Shown here: positions 24,306 to 35,561 of the stretch, piece after piece
How the letters are laid out: each line of letters begins with the position of its first letter
Position numbering within the stretch: the first letter of the stretch is position 1
DNA from: Mallotus nudiflorus
Lineage: Eukaryota > Streptophyta > Magnoliopsida > Malpighiales > Euphorbiaceae
Direction of reading: 5' to 3'
NCBI GenBank assembly: GCA_947683625.1
Contig: CANTUR010000340.1
Location: 2,914,001 to 2,978,000, forward strand
Length of the DNA stretch: 64,000 nucleotides
Notes under the pieces: generated by a model
The model's input: only the letters and a program-made list of their open reading frames with translations
The model's database searches: none
Told to the model about the DNA's origin: nothing
Translations under genes and position numbers: made by a program

Positions 24306-26095
24306 ATCATTTTTATTTACACCCGAGTAGGTTATGGTAGCATCATTTTTTCTTAACACCTGAGTAGGTTAAAGTAGCACCATCTTTGCTTGACACCTAT
24401 TTTGGTTATAGTACCATCATATTTGCTTAACACTTAAGTAGGTTATAACAACATCACTTTTTCTTAACACCTGAGTAGGTTATTGTAGCATAATTTTAGC
24501 TTGACACATGAGTAGGTTATACTAGCATTATTTTTGCTTTACTTGACTCTTGAGTAGGTTATATTAGCATCATGTTTGCATGACACCTAAGTAGGTTGTC
24601 ATAGCATCATCTTTTGCTTGACACCATAATAGGTTATATTAGCATTATGCTTGCTTAACATGTGAGTACGTTATAATAGCTTTATGTTTGCTTGAAAACT
24701 AAATAGGTTATAGTAGCATCAATTTTTCTTGATTATTGTGTAAGTTAGAGTAGCATCATCTTTGCTTGACAAATGAGTAGGTTATAATGGCATTATTTTT
24801 GCTTGATACCTTGGTAGGTTATAGTAGTATCAGCTTTTCTTGACACTTGTGTATGTTATAATAGCATCATCGTTGCTTGACACCTGAGTAGGTTAGAGTA
24901 GCATCATTTTTGCTTGACACATGAGTAGGTTATAATGGCGGAATTTATCAAGAAACTTGAGTATATTATATTTGCATAATTTTTGCTTAACACCTAAGTA
25001 TGTTATATTATCTTTGATTGATCCCTAAGTAGGTTATAGTAGCTTCATATTTTGCTTGACATATGAGTATGTTATATTAGTATCATGCTTGTTGGGCACC
25101 TGAGTAGTTATAGTAGCATCATGTTTGCCTGACAATTGAGTAGGTTAGAGTAGCATCATCTTTCCCTGATATCTAATTATGTTATAATAGCATCATATTT
25201 TCTTGGCAGCTAAGTAAGTTGTAGTAGCATCATCTCTGCTTGACACTTGTGCAAGTTACAGTACCATCATCCTTGCTTGACACCTTAGTAGGTTACAGTA
25301 GCATCATTTTGCATGACATTTGAGTAAATTATATTAGCATTAATTTTTCTTCACACTTCAATAGGTTATATTAGCAACATGTTTAATTGACACCTGAGTA
25401 TGTTATAGTGGCATCATCTTTTGCTTGGCACCTAAATAGGAAATTAATCATGCTTTCATGAGAACTGAGTAAGTTATAGTAGCATCATGCTTGCTTGACA
25501 ACTAAGTAGGTTGTAGTAGCATCATCTTTGCTTGACACATGAGTAGGTTACAATAGCATCATTTTTGCTTGACACCTATGTAAGTTATAGAGTAGCATCA
25601 TTTTACTTGACACATGCCATATTAACTAGACACCTAAGTAAGTTGTAGTAGTATCATGTTTACTTGAAAAATGAGTAGGTTATAATAGCATCATTATTGG
25701 TTGACTCCTTAGTAGGTTATAGTTGCATCCTCTTTTCTTGACATCTATATAGGTTATACTAGCATCATTTTTACTTGACACCTGAGAATGTTATAGTAGC
25801 ATCATCTTTGCTTGAAACCTATGTAGTTTATAGTGTCATCTTCTTTGCTTAACACCTTATTAGGTTATAGTAGCATCCTTTTTTGTTAACACTTGAGTAG
25901 GTTATACTAGCATCAATATTTCTTGACACTTAAGTAGGTTATAATAACATGATTTTTGTTTGACACCATGTAGATTATATTAGCATCATTTTTGCTTGAT
26001 ATATGAGCAGGTAATATTGGCACTTGAGTAGGTTATAGTAGCATCATCATTTGCTTGACACTTAAGAAGATTATAATAGCACCAGTTTGCCATCC
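24306..26095 (+). repeat. 37-bp satellite array, segment 6
   Basis: About 47 units. Rare variants match segment 4 in order, for example TTAATCATGCTT (21,530 and 25,443), GTTATAGAGTAGCATCA (21,671 and 25,576) and the GGTAATATT monomer just before the spacer. Segments 4 and 6 with their spacers are therefore copies of one larger unit. Confidence 0.95.
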
Positions 26096-26196
26096 ATAGG
26101 GACATTAAAAGTACCAGCATTTATACCATCAAAATTCACATTCTCAAAACAAGAAGACAAGGAAAAATCAGCGATACTAAGGAAAGAGAAAATCAT
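26071..26196 (-). pseudogene. Short reading frame at spacer 3/array junction, 41 codons
   Basis: ATG at 26,196, stop at 26,071. Shares FDGIN..T.NVPMDG..VLL with the frame at 22,300-22,443, and most differences between the two keep the frame open. Probably the same truncated antisense ORF start. Function unknown. Confidence 0.3.
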
Positions 26197-26758
26197 AAAT
26201 CAGAAAACATTCATTATAGTTGTATAAGCTTAAAAACAAAAAAAAAGGAAGACATAAAGAGGAAGCACTTTTAAGTAAAATGCAGTCTTTGAGAAAGCAT
26301 GAGCAAAATAAAAATAGGAAAGTGGAAGCAAATCAAGCTTATAAAACTCAAAAAAGGGAAGAAGATGTGCAAGAACAACAAAAACCTACTAAAAACACAT
26401 TGCATAAATGAACATATAGGTAAATAAGGCCCTAGGACTATGTGCCACACCCACGGCATGTGTGACTAAGCACCTAAAGTGTGTTACATGTTCCTTATAT
26501 AACCTGGGCCTAATTCATATAATAAAAGGCTCATACACGCATTTTTTAATGCATTTTTGTGTAAAATTGACAAATTATTAGCACAAACACATACACAAGC
26601 ATAGAAAGAATGAGTAAACAAAGCATGTTGGATCAGCATCTAAGTAGATCATGTCAAGCATCTTAGAAGATGGCATAAACATCTAAGCAAATCAAAGCAA
26701 AATATATTGCATTAGTAGATAACATCATTATTGATCACACCAAATAACATCCATCATA
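26096..26758 (-). repeat. Satellite spacer unit 3
   Basis: About 663 bp, homologous to spacers 1 and 2. Beyond it the satellite does not resume; the right flank is the 3' region of element 1. Open frames on both strands near 26,220-26,460 come from A-rich and T-rich low complexity and are not conserved between spacers. Confidence 0.8.
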
Positions 26759-27789
26759 GGGACTGCCTATACTAGCGGTGTGGCTTCTGGTGGTGCTATT
26801 CTTAGGGACTTAGGAGTTAGGTCATCGTCTGTTTTATCTAGGATGGACATCTTTGGTATAGGAATGTATCTTGATTTGCCTCATCTTGGATTTCCTCAAT
26901 TAAATATTATCCCTCTTGACTCTTCCTATGTTTGTGCTTTATTTCACTTATTCTACCTATGTTTTGTCTATTTGAAGACTGATGCTTGACTTTTTCTTAT
27001 TTTTTATAGATCCCTATCTCATCTGGCAAGTACTGGTATACTGTTGCAGGGAGTACGCATGGGGACACTTGAGCAAGATTAATGCTTGCTTCTTATGGCA
27101 ACCAAGGCTGATGTAGTTGTTATAGGAGCTAGGTGTAGGGATTTTGGCTTTTAGTTGCTTTTTTGTATCATTTTCCTGAGGTAATGGACTATGGGTGTTA
27201 TATCTAAGCATTTTTCCCACATGTGTTGTATGTTATATGTATGATGATGACTGTAGTCTATAAATGCTTCATGCCATTGTTGTGCCTAGTGATGTTTATA
27301 ATTGCTATTATCTGCCTCTTTTATTTGTCCTTCTTTTTCCTAAGGCATCCCTTTTTAGAGCTTTTCGTACTTAGCTTGGTTTTCTCTTTTTTTTAATGCT
27401 TTGACGATAATGGCTAATTTTAAGGATAGAGTTTAAATAAGATAGCAAGAACTATGGTCATTTAATGAAAGAAAATGCAAAGCATGTTTAATGTAACTCA
27501 TGATGATAAAATGCGTTGCACTTTTTCAAAGACATTTTGCATAAATTTCAAAATCATTCTTATTTCACTAAAATCATTTAAGAAATGCACATGTGCATTC
27601 ATACAAATTTTGAACTTGAGGGTACCCAATTCCTAACTAGCCTTCTCATGTTTTTTAGTTAAGTACTTTCTCTTTTTCCTTAATTTTTGCCTAGGTTGCC
27701 TATGTAGGGTTTTCAATGTAGGGCTAAGTCCTTAATTTTTGCCTAAGTAGCCATTTTTAGATTTTTAACTTAGATGGTTTTATTTTCCA
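26759..27789 (+). pseudogene. 3' region of element 1 with a possible antisense frame
   Basis: A ~1-kb stretch downstream of the integrase of element 1 with no pol similarity. On the plus strand, from about 26,765 to 26,989, an open frame begins GTAYTSGVASGGAILRDLG and continues into a stretch rich in hydrophobic residues. It is antisense to the element. Additional antisense ORFs between integrase and 3' LTR are known in Tat-lineage elements such as Grande and Retand. It resembles only loosely the antisense frame of element 2, and I do not recognise a domain. Confidence 0.3.
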
Positions 27790-28925
27790 TAGATGTAATA
27801 GTTCTATTGACGATCTATATTGACAAGTTTAGAGAATTCATTGCCTTTAGAATCTATCAACTTGACTGCTCCTTTCAATAGGACATGTTTAACCAAGTAC
27901 GGGCATTCCTAGTTTGGTTTGAATGGTCTAAATTTCCCTCCAAGGTTTGGAACGTTCTACCTTACATGCTTTAACACCCAGTTTCTTGTTTTCACACTTT
28001 TGTGTTTCACTCTTCTATTAAAGATTTTAGCTACTTAAGCCTAATACAATTGTGTGTGGTATAGAGCCTTGAGTGTTTGATTGTCTAGGAGAGTGAAATT
28101 ATCATGCCTCTAGTAGGCCCATTATATTTTTGTTAATTCAAATTTGATTGCTACTCAAACAAACTTGACTTCTGTTTCAATTAGAAGTATTATTTTTGAC
28201 CCGTGTACTAGTGAGAAAGAAGTTGCTCTAGATTAAGCTCTATTGTTGTTCGATATCCTTATAAGGCATATGGTAATCCATCTACCCAATCTTGGTGAGT
28301 TTGAGTCATCTTTGACAAAATATTCTTAATGTTCTTATTTGTAGCTTTGATGGCCCCATTTACTTATGGTTAGTAATGAGAATAGTTATGATGTTCCGCC
28401 TTATAGCTCCTTAGTAGTTCTCTAACTTCCCTTTAGATTTGAACACCATTGTCAAAGATGATGTGATAAGGGATTCCATGTTGATAAAATAGATATCTTT
28501 TAATGAACTTAGCTACTTGCTTAGCACCTATCTTTATGAATGATTCTACTTTGACCCACTTTATGAAGTAATCCACTGCTACTAAGAATAACCTATGTCC
28601 ATTTGAGGCTATCAGGTGGATTACCCATTATGTTTAGTCCCCATATTGAGAAAGGGCATGCAAAGGATATGTAGTGTAATTCTATTAGAGGAAGGTGGGT
28701 GACATTCCTGTGCACTTGACACTTATGCCATTCCCTCAAAAATTTGATACAGTCTTCCATCATTGTCATTGAGAAGAACCTTTGTTTGATTAGCTTTTTA
28801 ACTAGGGTTACTCCATTCATGTGTAAAGCAAAAACACCTTTATATAGCCATTTTATTGCTCTTATAGCCTCAATTTCATGTAGACATCGGAGTTGTAACC
28901 AATATGAAGTTCTTCTATGTAACAC
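27790..28925 (-). pseudogene. Integrase remnant (element 1)
   Basis: The open part at 28,925-28,593 contains the zinc-binding region: HMNG, later CIKFLREWHKCQVH, then the start of the catalytic core. Further down, in shifted frames, come a DDE-core stretch (FIKWVKVESF, then FDNGVQI around 28,450-28,560) and a C-terminal GKFRPFKPN / VLLKGAVKL pattern ending near 27,800. In an intact element this enzyme inserts the cDNA. Several stops and frameshifts separate these parts, so it cannot be functional. Direction and order fit the RT and RNase H upstream. Confidence 0.8.
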
Positions 28926-29149
28926 ACCTTAGTGCAATGTGAATTTTGATGCTAATCGTCGAATGACTACCTCATATTTTTCACTTGCTTGATCAGGATA
29001 GGCTTGTTCCTTAAGATATCTTTAAATGTCATAAAACCAAGGTTTTTCTGATATTTTAATCTTTGCTATTCTGTAGTCCTTATAACATGCCCAACCTGAT
29101 TAGGACTAAAGGCCTTATGGGCATTTTGGATGGTCCTTCCATACTGATG

Positions 29150-29990
29150 CTAGGGAAGCAAGTGCATCTGTCATCAAATTGTGGTTCCTAGGGAGATAAT
29201 GAATCTACACTTTTAAAAGGACATGGTAAACAACTTCAAGTGATCTAGGTAAGGCCTTAGGTGTTGCTCTTTCAATTCCCACTCTTCTGTGGCATGGTTG
29301 ATTACTAGCATGGAATCTCTGAAGATTTCAACTTTGGTGACATCCAAGGCTAGTAGTGCTTCTATTCTGAGTGCATATGCCTCATATTCTTCTTCATTAT
29401 TTGTGACTCTAAACTCAAGATTTTTGACAATCATTACTACTTCACCTTTTAGAGATTATTATATAACACTGATTCCTACACTGAATTGATTAACTACTCA
29501 GTCAAAATATATCTACCATTCTTGAATCTTGGTGGTTGAACTAAAATCATCCAAGAAGTCCAGTTCAATTTTTTTTGAGTCTAAAATGGGTTTCAAAGCT
29601 AGAAATTTAGCCAGTGCTCTTCCCTTTATTGCCTTTTTAGTAAGGTATTGCACATCAAAATTTGTCAATAGAACATGCCACTTGCAAGTTTTCCTACCAA
29701 GGAGGCAGCTTCATAGAGGTACTTCAATAGTTCTAACTTAGACATAGTCTAAATTCTATTGAACCGAATGTAATGTTTGAGTTACTTCATTACCCATACC
29801 ATTGCCAAGAACATCTGCTCGACTTGGTTCTACTTTTCCTCATACGATAACATCTTCTTACTTAAATAGTAGACTGTGTGTTCTACTTTCATTGCTCCCT
29901 CTTAAGCTAACATTGCACTGATTGCATTTCCTTTGATAGCCGGATATAGAGTTAAAGGTATCCCTCGTTTAAGTGGTTTCAGAATAGGTG
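29150..29990 (-). pseudogene. RNase H remnant (element 1)
   Basis: The clearest block is 29,434-29,213: LEFRVTNNEEEYEAYALRIE, then DSMLVINHATEEW, the TNN.AEYEA and DS.LV motifs of the plant gypsy RNase H region. Upstream (29,750-29,990) the connection region reads YYLSKKMLSYEEK with in-frame stops. In a working element it removes the RNA strand during reverse transcription. Stops and shifts between blocks rule out activity. Confidence 0.75.
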
Positions 29991-29999
29991 GGTTAGCTA

Positions 30000-30880
30000 G
30001 CTAGTTTTTGATCTTGTTGAATGCTAACTGACACTGCTCATTCCATTCATCTAGCTTATCTTTTTTAAGTAGCTTGAAGATTAGCTCACACACTACTGTT
30101 AACTTAGTAATGAATCTACTAATGAATTGTAGCTTCCTTAAAAACCTTTTAATTTCTTTTTTTATTTTTAGCATTGGCATCTCTCTAACTGCCTTTACTT
30201 TGTCTGGATCCATTTCAATCCCATTATGACTAATGACATACCCTAACATCTTTCTTAAAATGACCCAAAATATGCATTTCTTCATATTAAGCATGAGACT
30301 ATACTTATCGACTCTTTTGAGGAACTTTTTAAAATCAGGTGACTATTCTTCCCCCAGTTTTTGACTTAACCATCATATCATTGATGTACTCTTCCACATC
30401 TTTATGTATCATGTCATGGAACATTTTAGTTGTCGTTCTTTGGTAAGTTGCTCCTATATTTTTCAAATTGAAGGGCATTACTTTGTAGTCATAAGTACCA
30501 TATTGCATTATAAAAGTTGTCTTTGCTTTCTCGATGATGGCCATTAAGATCTTATTGTACCTAGAGTATCCATTCATGAAGGAGTACATTGCACATATGG
30601 TAGCATTGTCAACTAATATGTTTATCTAAGGTAGTGGGAAATCATCTTTTAGGTAATCCTTGTTTAGATCTATGTAATCGACACAGATTCTAACCCTTCC
30701 ATCTTTCTTCGGTACCAGCATTACATTTGCTAACCATTCCAGATAGTCTACTACTTCTAGGAATTTTTCCTTGATATGCTTCTTGATGTCTTCTTTCACT
30801 AGTTAGGCCCATTCTAGTATAAGCCTTCTATATTTCTACTTTACTTATTTGTGCACATATTTGGTAGGGATGAAGTGTTA
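30000..30880 (-). pseudogene. Reverse transcriptase remnant (element 1)
   Basis: Blocks in order on the minus strand: a degraded VPKKDGR / D-Y-R-DLNK region (30,720-30,600); then 30,589-30,335 with TTFIMQYGTYDYKVMPF, ATYQR and the catalytic box as YINDMMVKS, where intact elements have YVDDM (first Asp now Asn); then 30,294-30,001 with LGYVISHNGIEMDPDKVKA and FLRKLQFISRFI. This is a typical Ty3/gypsy RT. The changed catalytic residue and the breaks make it inactive. Confidence 0.85.
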
Positions 30881-30899
30881 ACAAATGTCTGTGGAAATA

Positions 30900-31190
30900 C
30901 CAGGGATATCATCATTCATTAAGGAAAATACTTTTGAATATTTTTTCAATTTCTCTCCTCTCTTCAAGGATAACATCTTTTAAAATGTGTAGAATGTGTG
31001 GTTCATATTTTATGCCAATGTAAAATGATTTAGTGCATATGGAATGAATGTCAAATATGCTAATTTTTTTTATCATTGCAATGCACAAAACCATCACGAA
31101 TGACAACAAACAAGTAAGCAAAATATGATTTCATTACATTAAGTTTAGAATTTATTATATTATTAATTTTCAAACAAAGAAAAAGTTAAA
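30900..31190 (-). pseudogene. Protease-RT linker remnant (element 1)
   Basis: The open frame at 31,121-30,912 contains ILKDVILEERREIEKI, matching ILHISKDVTFEERREIENIL in element 2 (46,567-46,313). In plant gypsy polyproteins this segment lies between the protease and RT. Similarity to element 2 stops at about 31,190. Confidence 0.65.
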
Positions 31191-31433
31191 AAATTAAGGA
31201 ATCAAACTTTCTTTGGATTAGTTGCTTAATAGATGGTTTTATGTTTAAATCACCCATTATTTTTATGTCTTATTAGTAACATTATCCCCACTAATAGCGA
31301 TAAAATGGTTGATCATTCTATTCCTCTGTATCATTCTAAAGTGACCCACAAACCTTTATTTTATCCTGTTACCAAAGAAATTTACAAGCTTATAAGGTAT
31401 GTGCTATTTCTCGTTAAACTGTCTCTTTACTAA
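31191..31433. other. Unassigned stretch in element 1
   Basis: About 240 bp between the pol linker and the DUF7745-like frame. It matches nothing else in the window. The protease expected here is missing, so a deletion with filler sequence, or recombination between two elements, is likely. Confidence 0.3.
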
Positions 31434-32427
31434 TTATAAATAGTAGTGGATGCATAACCTCAATCTTGAGATTGGCATGGAGTTGACATATTTGCAGAGA
31501 GTCACGTGTTCTAGCTTCCACCATGGACATATCCATCTTATTTTATATTCTAGCATATCCTTTATGCATTTAACCCATTCTTGGGTTTTGATTTGGGTTG
31601 AGCATCTGTGAACATCATTGTAGTTTGTCTCTAGATGATTCTTGGTTTGGTATCTCATGTAGTTACATGTAGGTTTATTGAGTAGACTTAGCTTTTCTTG
31701 TAACCATATTTGAAGCAATAAGTGCCTCCCAGTGAAGTTCAAACTTTTTTGACTTTTTAGGTCATCTAAACCTTGGATGCTCTCTTCTAGAATCAACGAA
31801 AAAGGAATTATTCCACATTCTATTCCTTTAATTACTTGAGTATCCTGTAATCTCCTAACCCATTATTTGAGAGGTTGAAATATTACATAAAGAGGTAGCA
31901 TGCAAGGAGGCATGCCTAAATTAGGTTACCAGTCTTCTGGGTACTATAAGCAGCTAGTACTTGTGTGGGAATAAGTTGTTTGCGATTAGCGACTAATTCA
32001 TCAAGCTTTTATGAGCTTAGATCAAGAAAAATAACTCCAAGTCTACGGTATTTGATATCATGGCTAGTACATACTACTTCTTCAATCTTTATAGGGATTC
32101 ACCCTGCTATAGCAATGAAGTCCTCATATAATGGGCATAGTTCTATGGTGTTAATTTGTAATGTGTGCTCTTGAGGGTCCTAAAATGACATAGCAACATT
32201 CAGAAGTTGATAATCAAGGTACACATTTTGAAATGTCTTGATGCATTACATTTTGTATGGTTGCAAACTCTTCTAGTTAGCTTTATCAAAGTTATAGTGG
32301 AAATGTCTAGTGATTCTGGTTTGGGTTTTGGGATTTTTAACCATAACACCATCCTCAAGTAGGTCTTGGATACTAGCTTTTAGTTTTCCATTACTTTGAT
32401 AAGAAGATTTGCTTTGTGATCACTCAT
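31434..32427 (-). pseudogene. DUF7745-like reading frame in gag position (element 1)
   Basis: Begins at the ATG at 32,427 (MSDHKANLLIKVMEN), which is in the same place and has a similar start as the gag of element 2 (51,218). Past several stops it reads CPLYEDFIAIAG near 32,100 and then, in the open part 31,796-31,434, LLLQIWLQEKLSLLNKP and RWICPWWKLEHVTL. The pattern E.L.GLD...LLLQ.WL.EKL.LL...W.CPWW resembles plant proteins annotated as DUF7745 or plant-mobile-domain-like, known from transposon-related loci. The function of that family is unknown to me. Assignment is from memory of the pattern. Confidence 0.5.
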
Positions 32428-34029
32428 GTTTGAACATTGTATTTATGAGCATTTATCAGTGTTAGCTAAATGAATAATGCATGACATGTGCCTACAAAAC
32501 AAAAGGGTGAGCATATGCATGGAGTGGGTGCAAAATCCTATAATGGAAGATGATTACTACTATAAGAAAGAGTGGTTAGTACGTGCTATCTATATGTATG
32601 TTATGTATGCATGATTAATCATAAAAAGTTGATGCATGATTAATCTTAGAAAGCTTATTAGTATTTCCTATACAATGAATAAATCAATCATAAGCTAGCT
32701 CTCACTTCCAACCTTATTTCTCCATGAGGTTGTTTAGTCTCTTTCCTAGGTGGATTTTGTACCTATAGTCAACGAGGGACTATGGTTTCACTCTCAAAAC
32801 TAGGCTATTTTGGTTTCTGTTGATTAGAACCAAAGGGTAAACTGAAGAATGATACTTAAATGTACTTGAGGTAATCAAATAATGTTAACGTAAGGGTCAA
32901 TTGTTGGGCACTAAATGATGTACAAAGCCCATATATGCTTGTATGCATAGGGCCAATCTCAATCAAAAGGATCCTAAGTTCTTACCCCTATATCGATATT
33001 CGATAGGTTTACTAAGAGTCATGAAAGTATCATTTGATAGTTTACATTTTAATTTTGTCAACATAAAGGTCCACAATCTAGTTAATTCCTAACTCGTTCA
33101 GTTAATTTGATAGTAATAAATGGATGACATCTCATAGGTTTTATCATCGAGTGAAGTCATTGTTTGTTAGTTGACATAGACTATTCAAATTGAGGTACAT
33201 GATTCTTATCCTTCCTCATGCTTCGAGCTCACATGAAGTACATGAGAATCATATGGATTTGAGCATGAACATTCTATGAAAATTGACATTACATTGCCAT
33301 TCAGTGATAGACACCAGGAGAGTCATGTCATTTATGAATATTAGTTCAAACTGATGGTGTTAGGATAATTATATCATGCATAGCTTGGTCTAGTCCTAGT
33401 GGATATTACTATTGTCTTATCTACATGAGCTGAGTCAGGGTGAAAGGCTAAGGGTTTCTTTAGTGAGAATGCCTCCATATAACTAGGGTTATAGACTTCG
33501 ATCAATGAGCCTAACATTATTTTGATAACTCAGTGGCCCCCTTTAGGAATTGGGTTACACACTCTAGTGAGATGATTCTAGTGAATGTACGAGTAAAGAC
33601 TAAAGGTGATAATACCTATCTTCATCACCCCATAACTCGAGTGGAATCATGGTGGCAATGTCATTTAATATTTGTGCATGTGTGATGTGTAGTGCAAATG
33701 CAATGGTGAGAGGCTCCATAGTAAATTTTAACTACCACCTCAAAAAAACCAAACTGTGCCTTACATAATGTTGCCAAATTCACTCTCTATTTTACATCAA
33801 GCAATACGTGGAGTAACTCGTAATATAGCAGTATAAGAAAGACATGCAAGCATATCGACTTATCAAGTTACCATTGAAATAGGATCCACACAAGGGAGTA
33901 TTTACCAATTAATATAATAGATTGTATGGTCAGCAATAAATTAGGAGAATTTGTACTTACTCTAAATTTTTGAGTATGAGAAATAGTCTTTTTCAAGTTG
34001 ATATCTCTTACTTAGAAATCCTTAGTGGA
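32428..34029 (-). other. Untranslated leader of element 1
   Basis: Lies between the first ATG and the PBS. Homologous over most of its length to the leader of element 2 (51,219-52,555), the leader piece at 38,585-39,338 and, on the other strand, 62,906-64,000. Shared words include CTTCCAACCTTATTTCTCC, ATGCTTCGAGCTCACA-like and TGAGCTGAGTCAGGGTGAAAGGC. No coding sequence recognised. Confidence 0.75.
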
Positions 34030-34034
34030 GTTAC
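34015..34034 (-). promoter_or_regulatory. Primer-binding site of element 1, split by solo LTR B
   Basis: In the minus-strand sense the pre-insertion site reads TGGTAACTCCACTAAGGA: the bases TGG(TAAC) are at 35,554-35,560 and GTAACTCCACTAAGG at 34,034-34,020. It corresponds to TGGCGACTCCACTAGGGA in other family-A copies. The insertion must have stopped any further cycle of this copy. Confidence 0.7.
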
Positions 34035-35553
34035 TGTTAGTGATATGCACTAGGTCAATCATTTGAGATTATGCATTGACTTTCTTATTTTATTAATAAA
34101 GCGGTATTTCATTATCATTTGATTTTATGATAATTATATGAATAGTTAATTCTTACTAAGGCCATCAAGTGTGTGACTTGATAGCAAAACCCTTAGATTA
34201 AAATAAGAGTTCTATTCTAATTATCCCTAGCCATTTATTCATTATATAAATATTAAAGTATTAAGGCTAGTATGATGTTGAATGATGGTTATGTTTTACT
34301 AATCATGAATATGAGATATTAAGTCAACTCAAAGGTACATGATGAGAGATCATGTACTGGATTGACACACCATGAGAATACTGCATAGAATATTGTCATA
34401 AGTATTTTTCATCACAGTAATTTTATTTCGGTCCTTTGACCTTAAAATCATCATGGATTTCTACATAGCTATTTTATGTTTTGACACATTCTAACATTGT
34501 CTTTAATCGAATGATTAAATAGGATGTTGTTGGATATGAAATTAGTTATGTGAGGAATGTGAGTGATTAAGAAGGAATTTATCCCTCATTAATATGAGAA
34601 AGATATCTATGGGCCCCTTAATAAGATAGACTGAAGGAAAATGCATGGCCATGCTGAAATGAATTGATAAAGAGTTATCATTTTCAATCTACTTGGAATT
34701 AAGTCAGAATATTGAACTATATAAGGATGACATTTTATGCCTTATGTTTAATTAAGATATCATATGATAAAGGGATGATAAAATTCACTGTAATTAGGTT
34801 ATGTCAGATTATTGATATCACATGGCTTGGGTAGTCATAATGTCTTGCTAGAGGCCACTTATGACTTATAGGCCTAAATAGAGATTTAGGCTCATTGCCA
34901 ATGTTATGTGAACCTATAGGGTCACACACTTAGAACAAGCCCAAAATAAACTCTATGGAAATAAATAATTAAAGTGTTTTATTTATTTGTTTATTTATTT
35001 AAGATAAATGTTATTTTAAATAAATAAATAAATAAGATATTATTTCTGATTTATTTTTAAAAAAAAATCAGAATGTAATAAATGAAAATTACCAAAAAGA
35101 TTTTTGGTAGGTGAAACCCTAATTTAGAGTCTATAAATATGTTATATTCTCTAGGGTTTAATGGTTGTTGATTTTCCTTACCTCCAAAACAGCTTTCTCT
35201 CCTTTTAGAAAACAAACATAGAGTTTTTCTTTTGTTCTTGATTTGTGAGACAATCAAGAAGGTTGCTAGCATACACTCCAATTCATTTTATGAAGGGATG
35301 TTCGTGTGGATACCTATAGAGGAAGCATCCTTTTGGAGATGTCTAGATATGAACAACGAAAGCAAAAAGCTCGAGGTAAGTGTCATCGGTGTGAACCTCC
35401 TCTCATCCTACCAGAAAATCTTGCCTCTTCTACATCTTAGTGAGATTCTTGAAACCTTAGATTTAATCAAGTAGTCAAATTACATGGATCTAGGTTTGGG
35501 AATGTGATAAAATTTTAATTTTTTCGCTGCGTTTGTATCACGAAACCCCAACA
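34035..35553 (+). mobile_element. Solo LTR, family B (copy 3)
   Basis: 1,519 bp. Starts TGTTAGTGATATGCACTAGG and ends GAAACCCCAACA. Perfect target duplication GTTAC at 34,030-34,034 and 35,554-35,558. TATAAATA box at 35,132-35,139. It contains an (AAAT)n-like run near 34,980-35,030. Downstream of the TATA box come conserved words TCTCCTTTTAGAAAAC, TTGTGAGACAATCAAG and CACTCCAATTCATTTT. No internal domain, so a solo LTR. It is the best preserved copy and gives the reference ends of the family. Confidence 0.95.
35132..35139 (+). promoter_or_regulatory. TATA box of solo LTR B copy 3
   Basis: TATAAATA, conserved in position between all full family-B copies, with TGTTATATTCTCTAGGG following it. 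Confidence 0.6.
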
Positions 35554-35561
35554 GTTACCAC

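Noticed and set aside
1..26095. Regular short repeats that could suggest a CRISPR array
   Set aside because: Units are contiguous with no unique spacers, they vary strongly, and the context is plant retrotransposons. It is a satellite.
26220..26459. Overlapping frames on both strands in spacer 3
   Set aside because: Produced by A-rich sequence read in one direction and T-rich in the other; not conserved.
28744..28932. Plus-strand frame opposite the integrase
   Set aside because: Shadow of the minus-strand integrase zinc-binding region.
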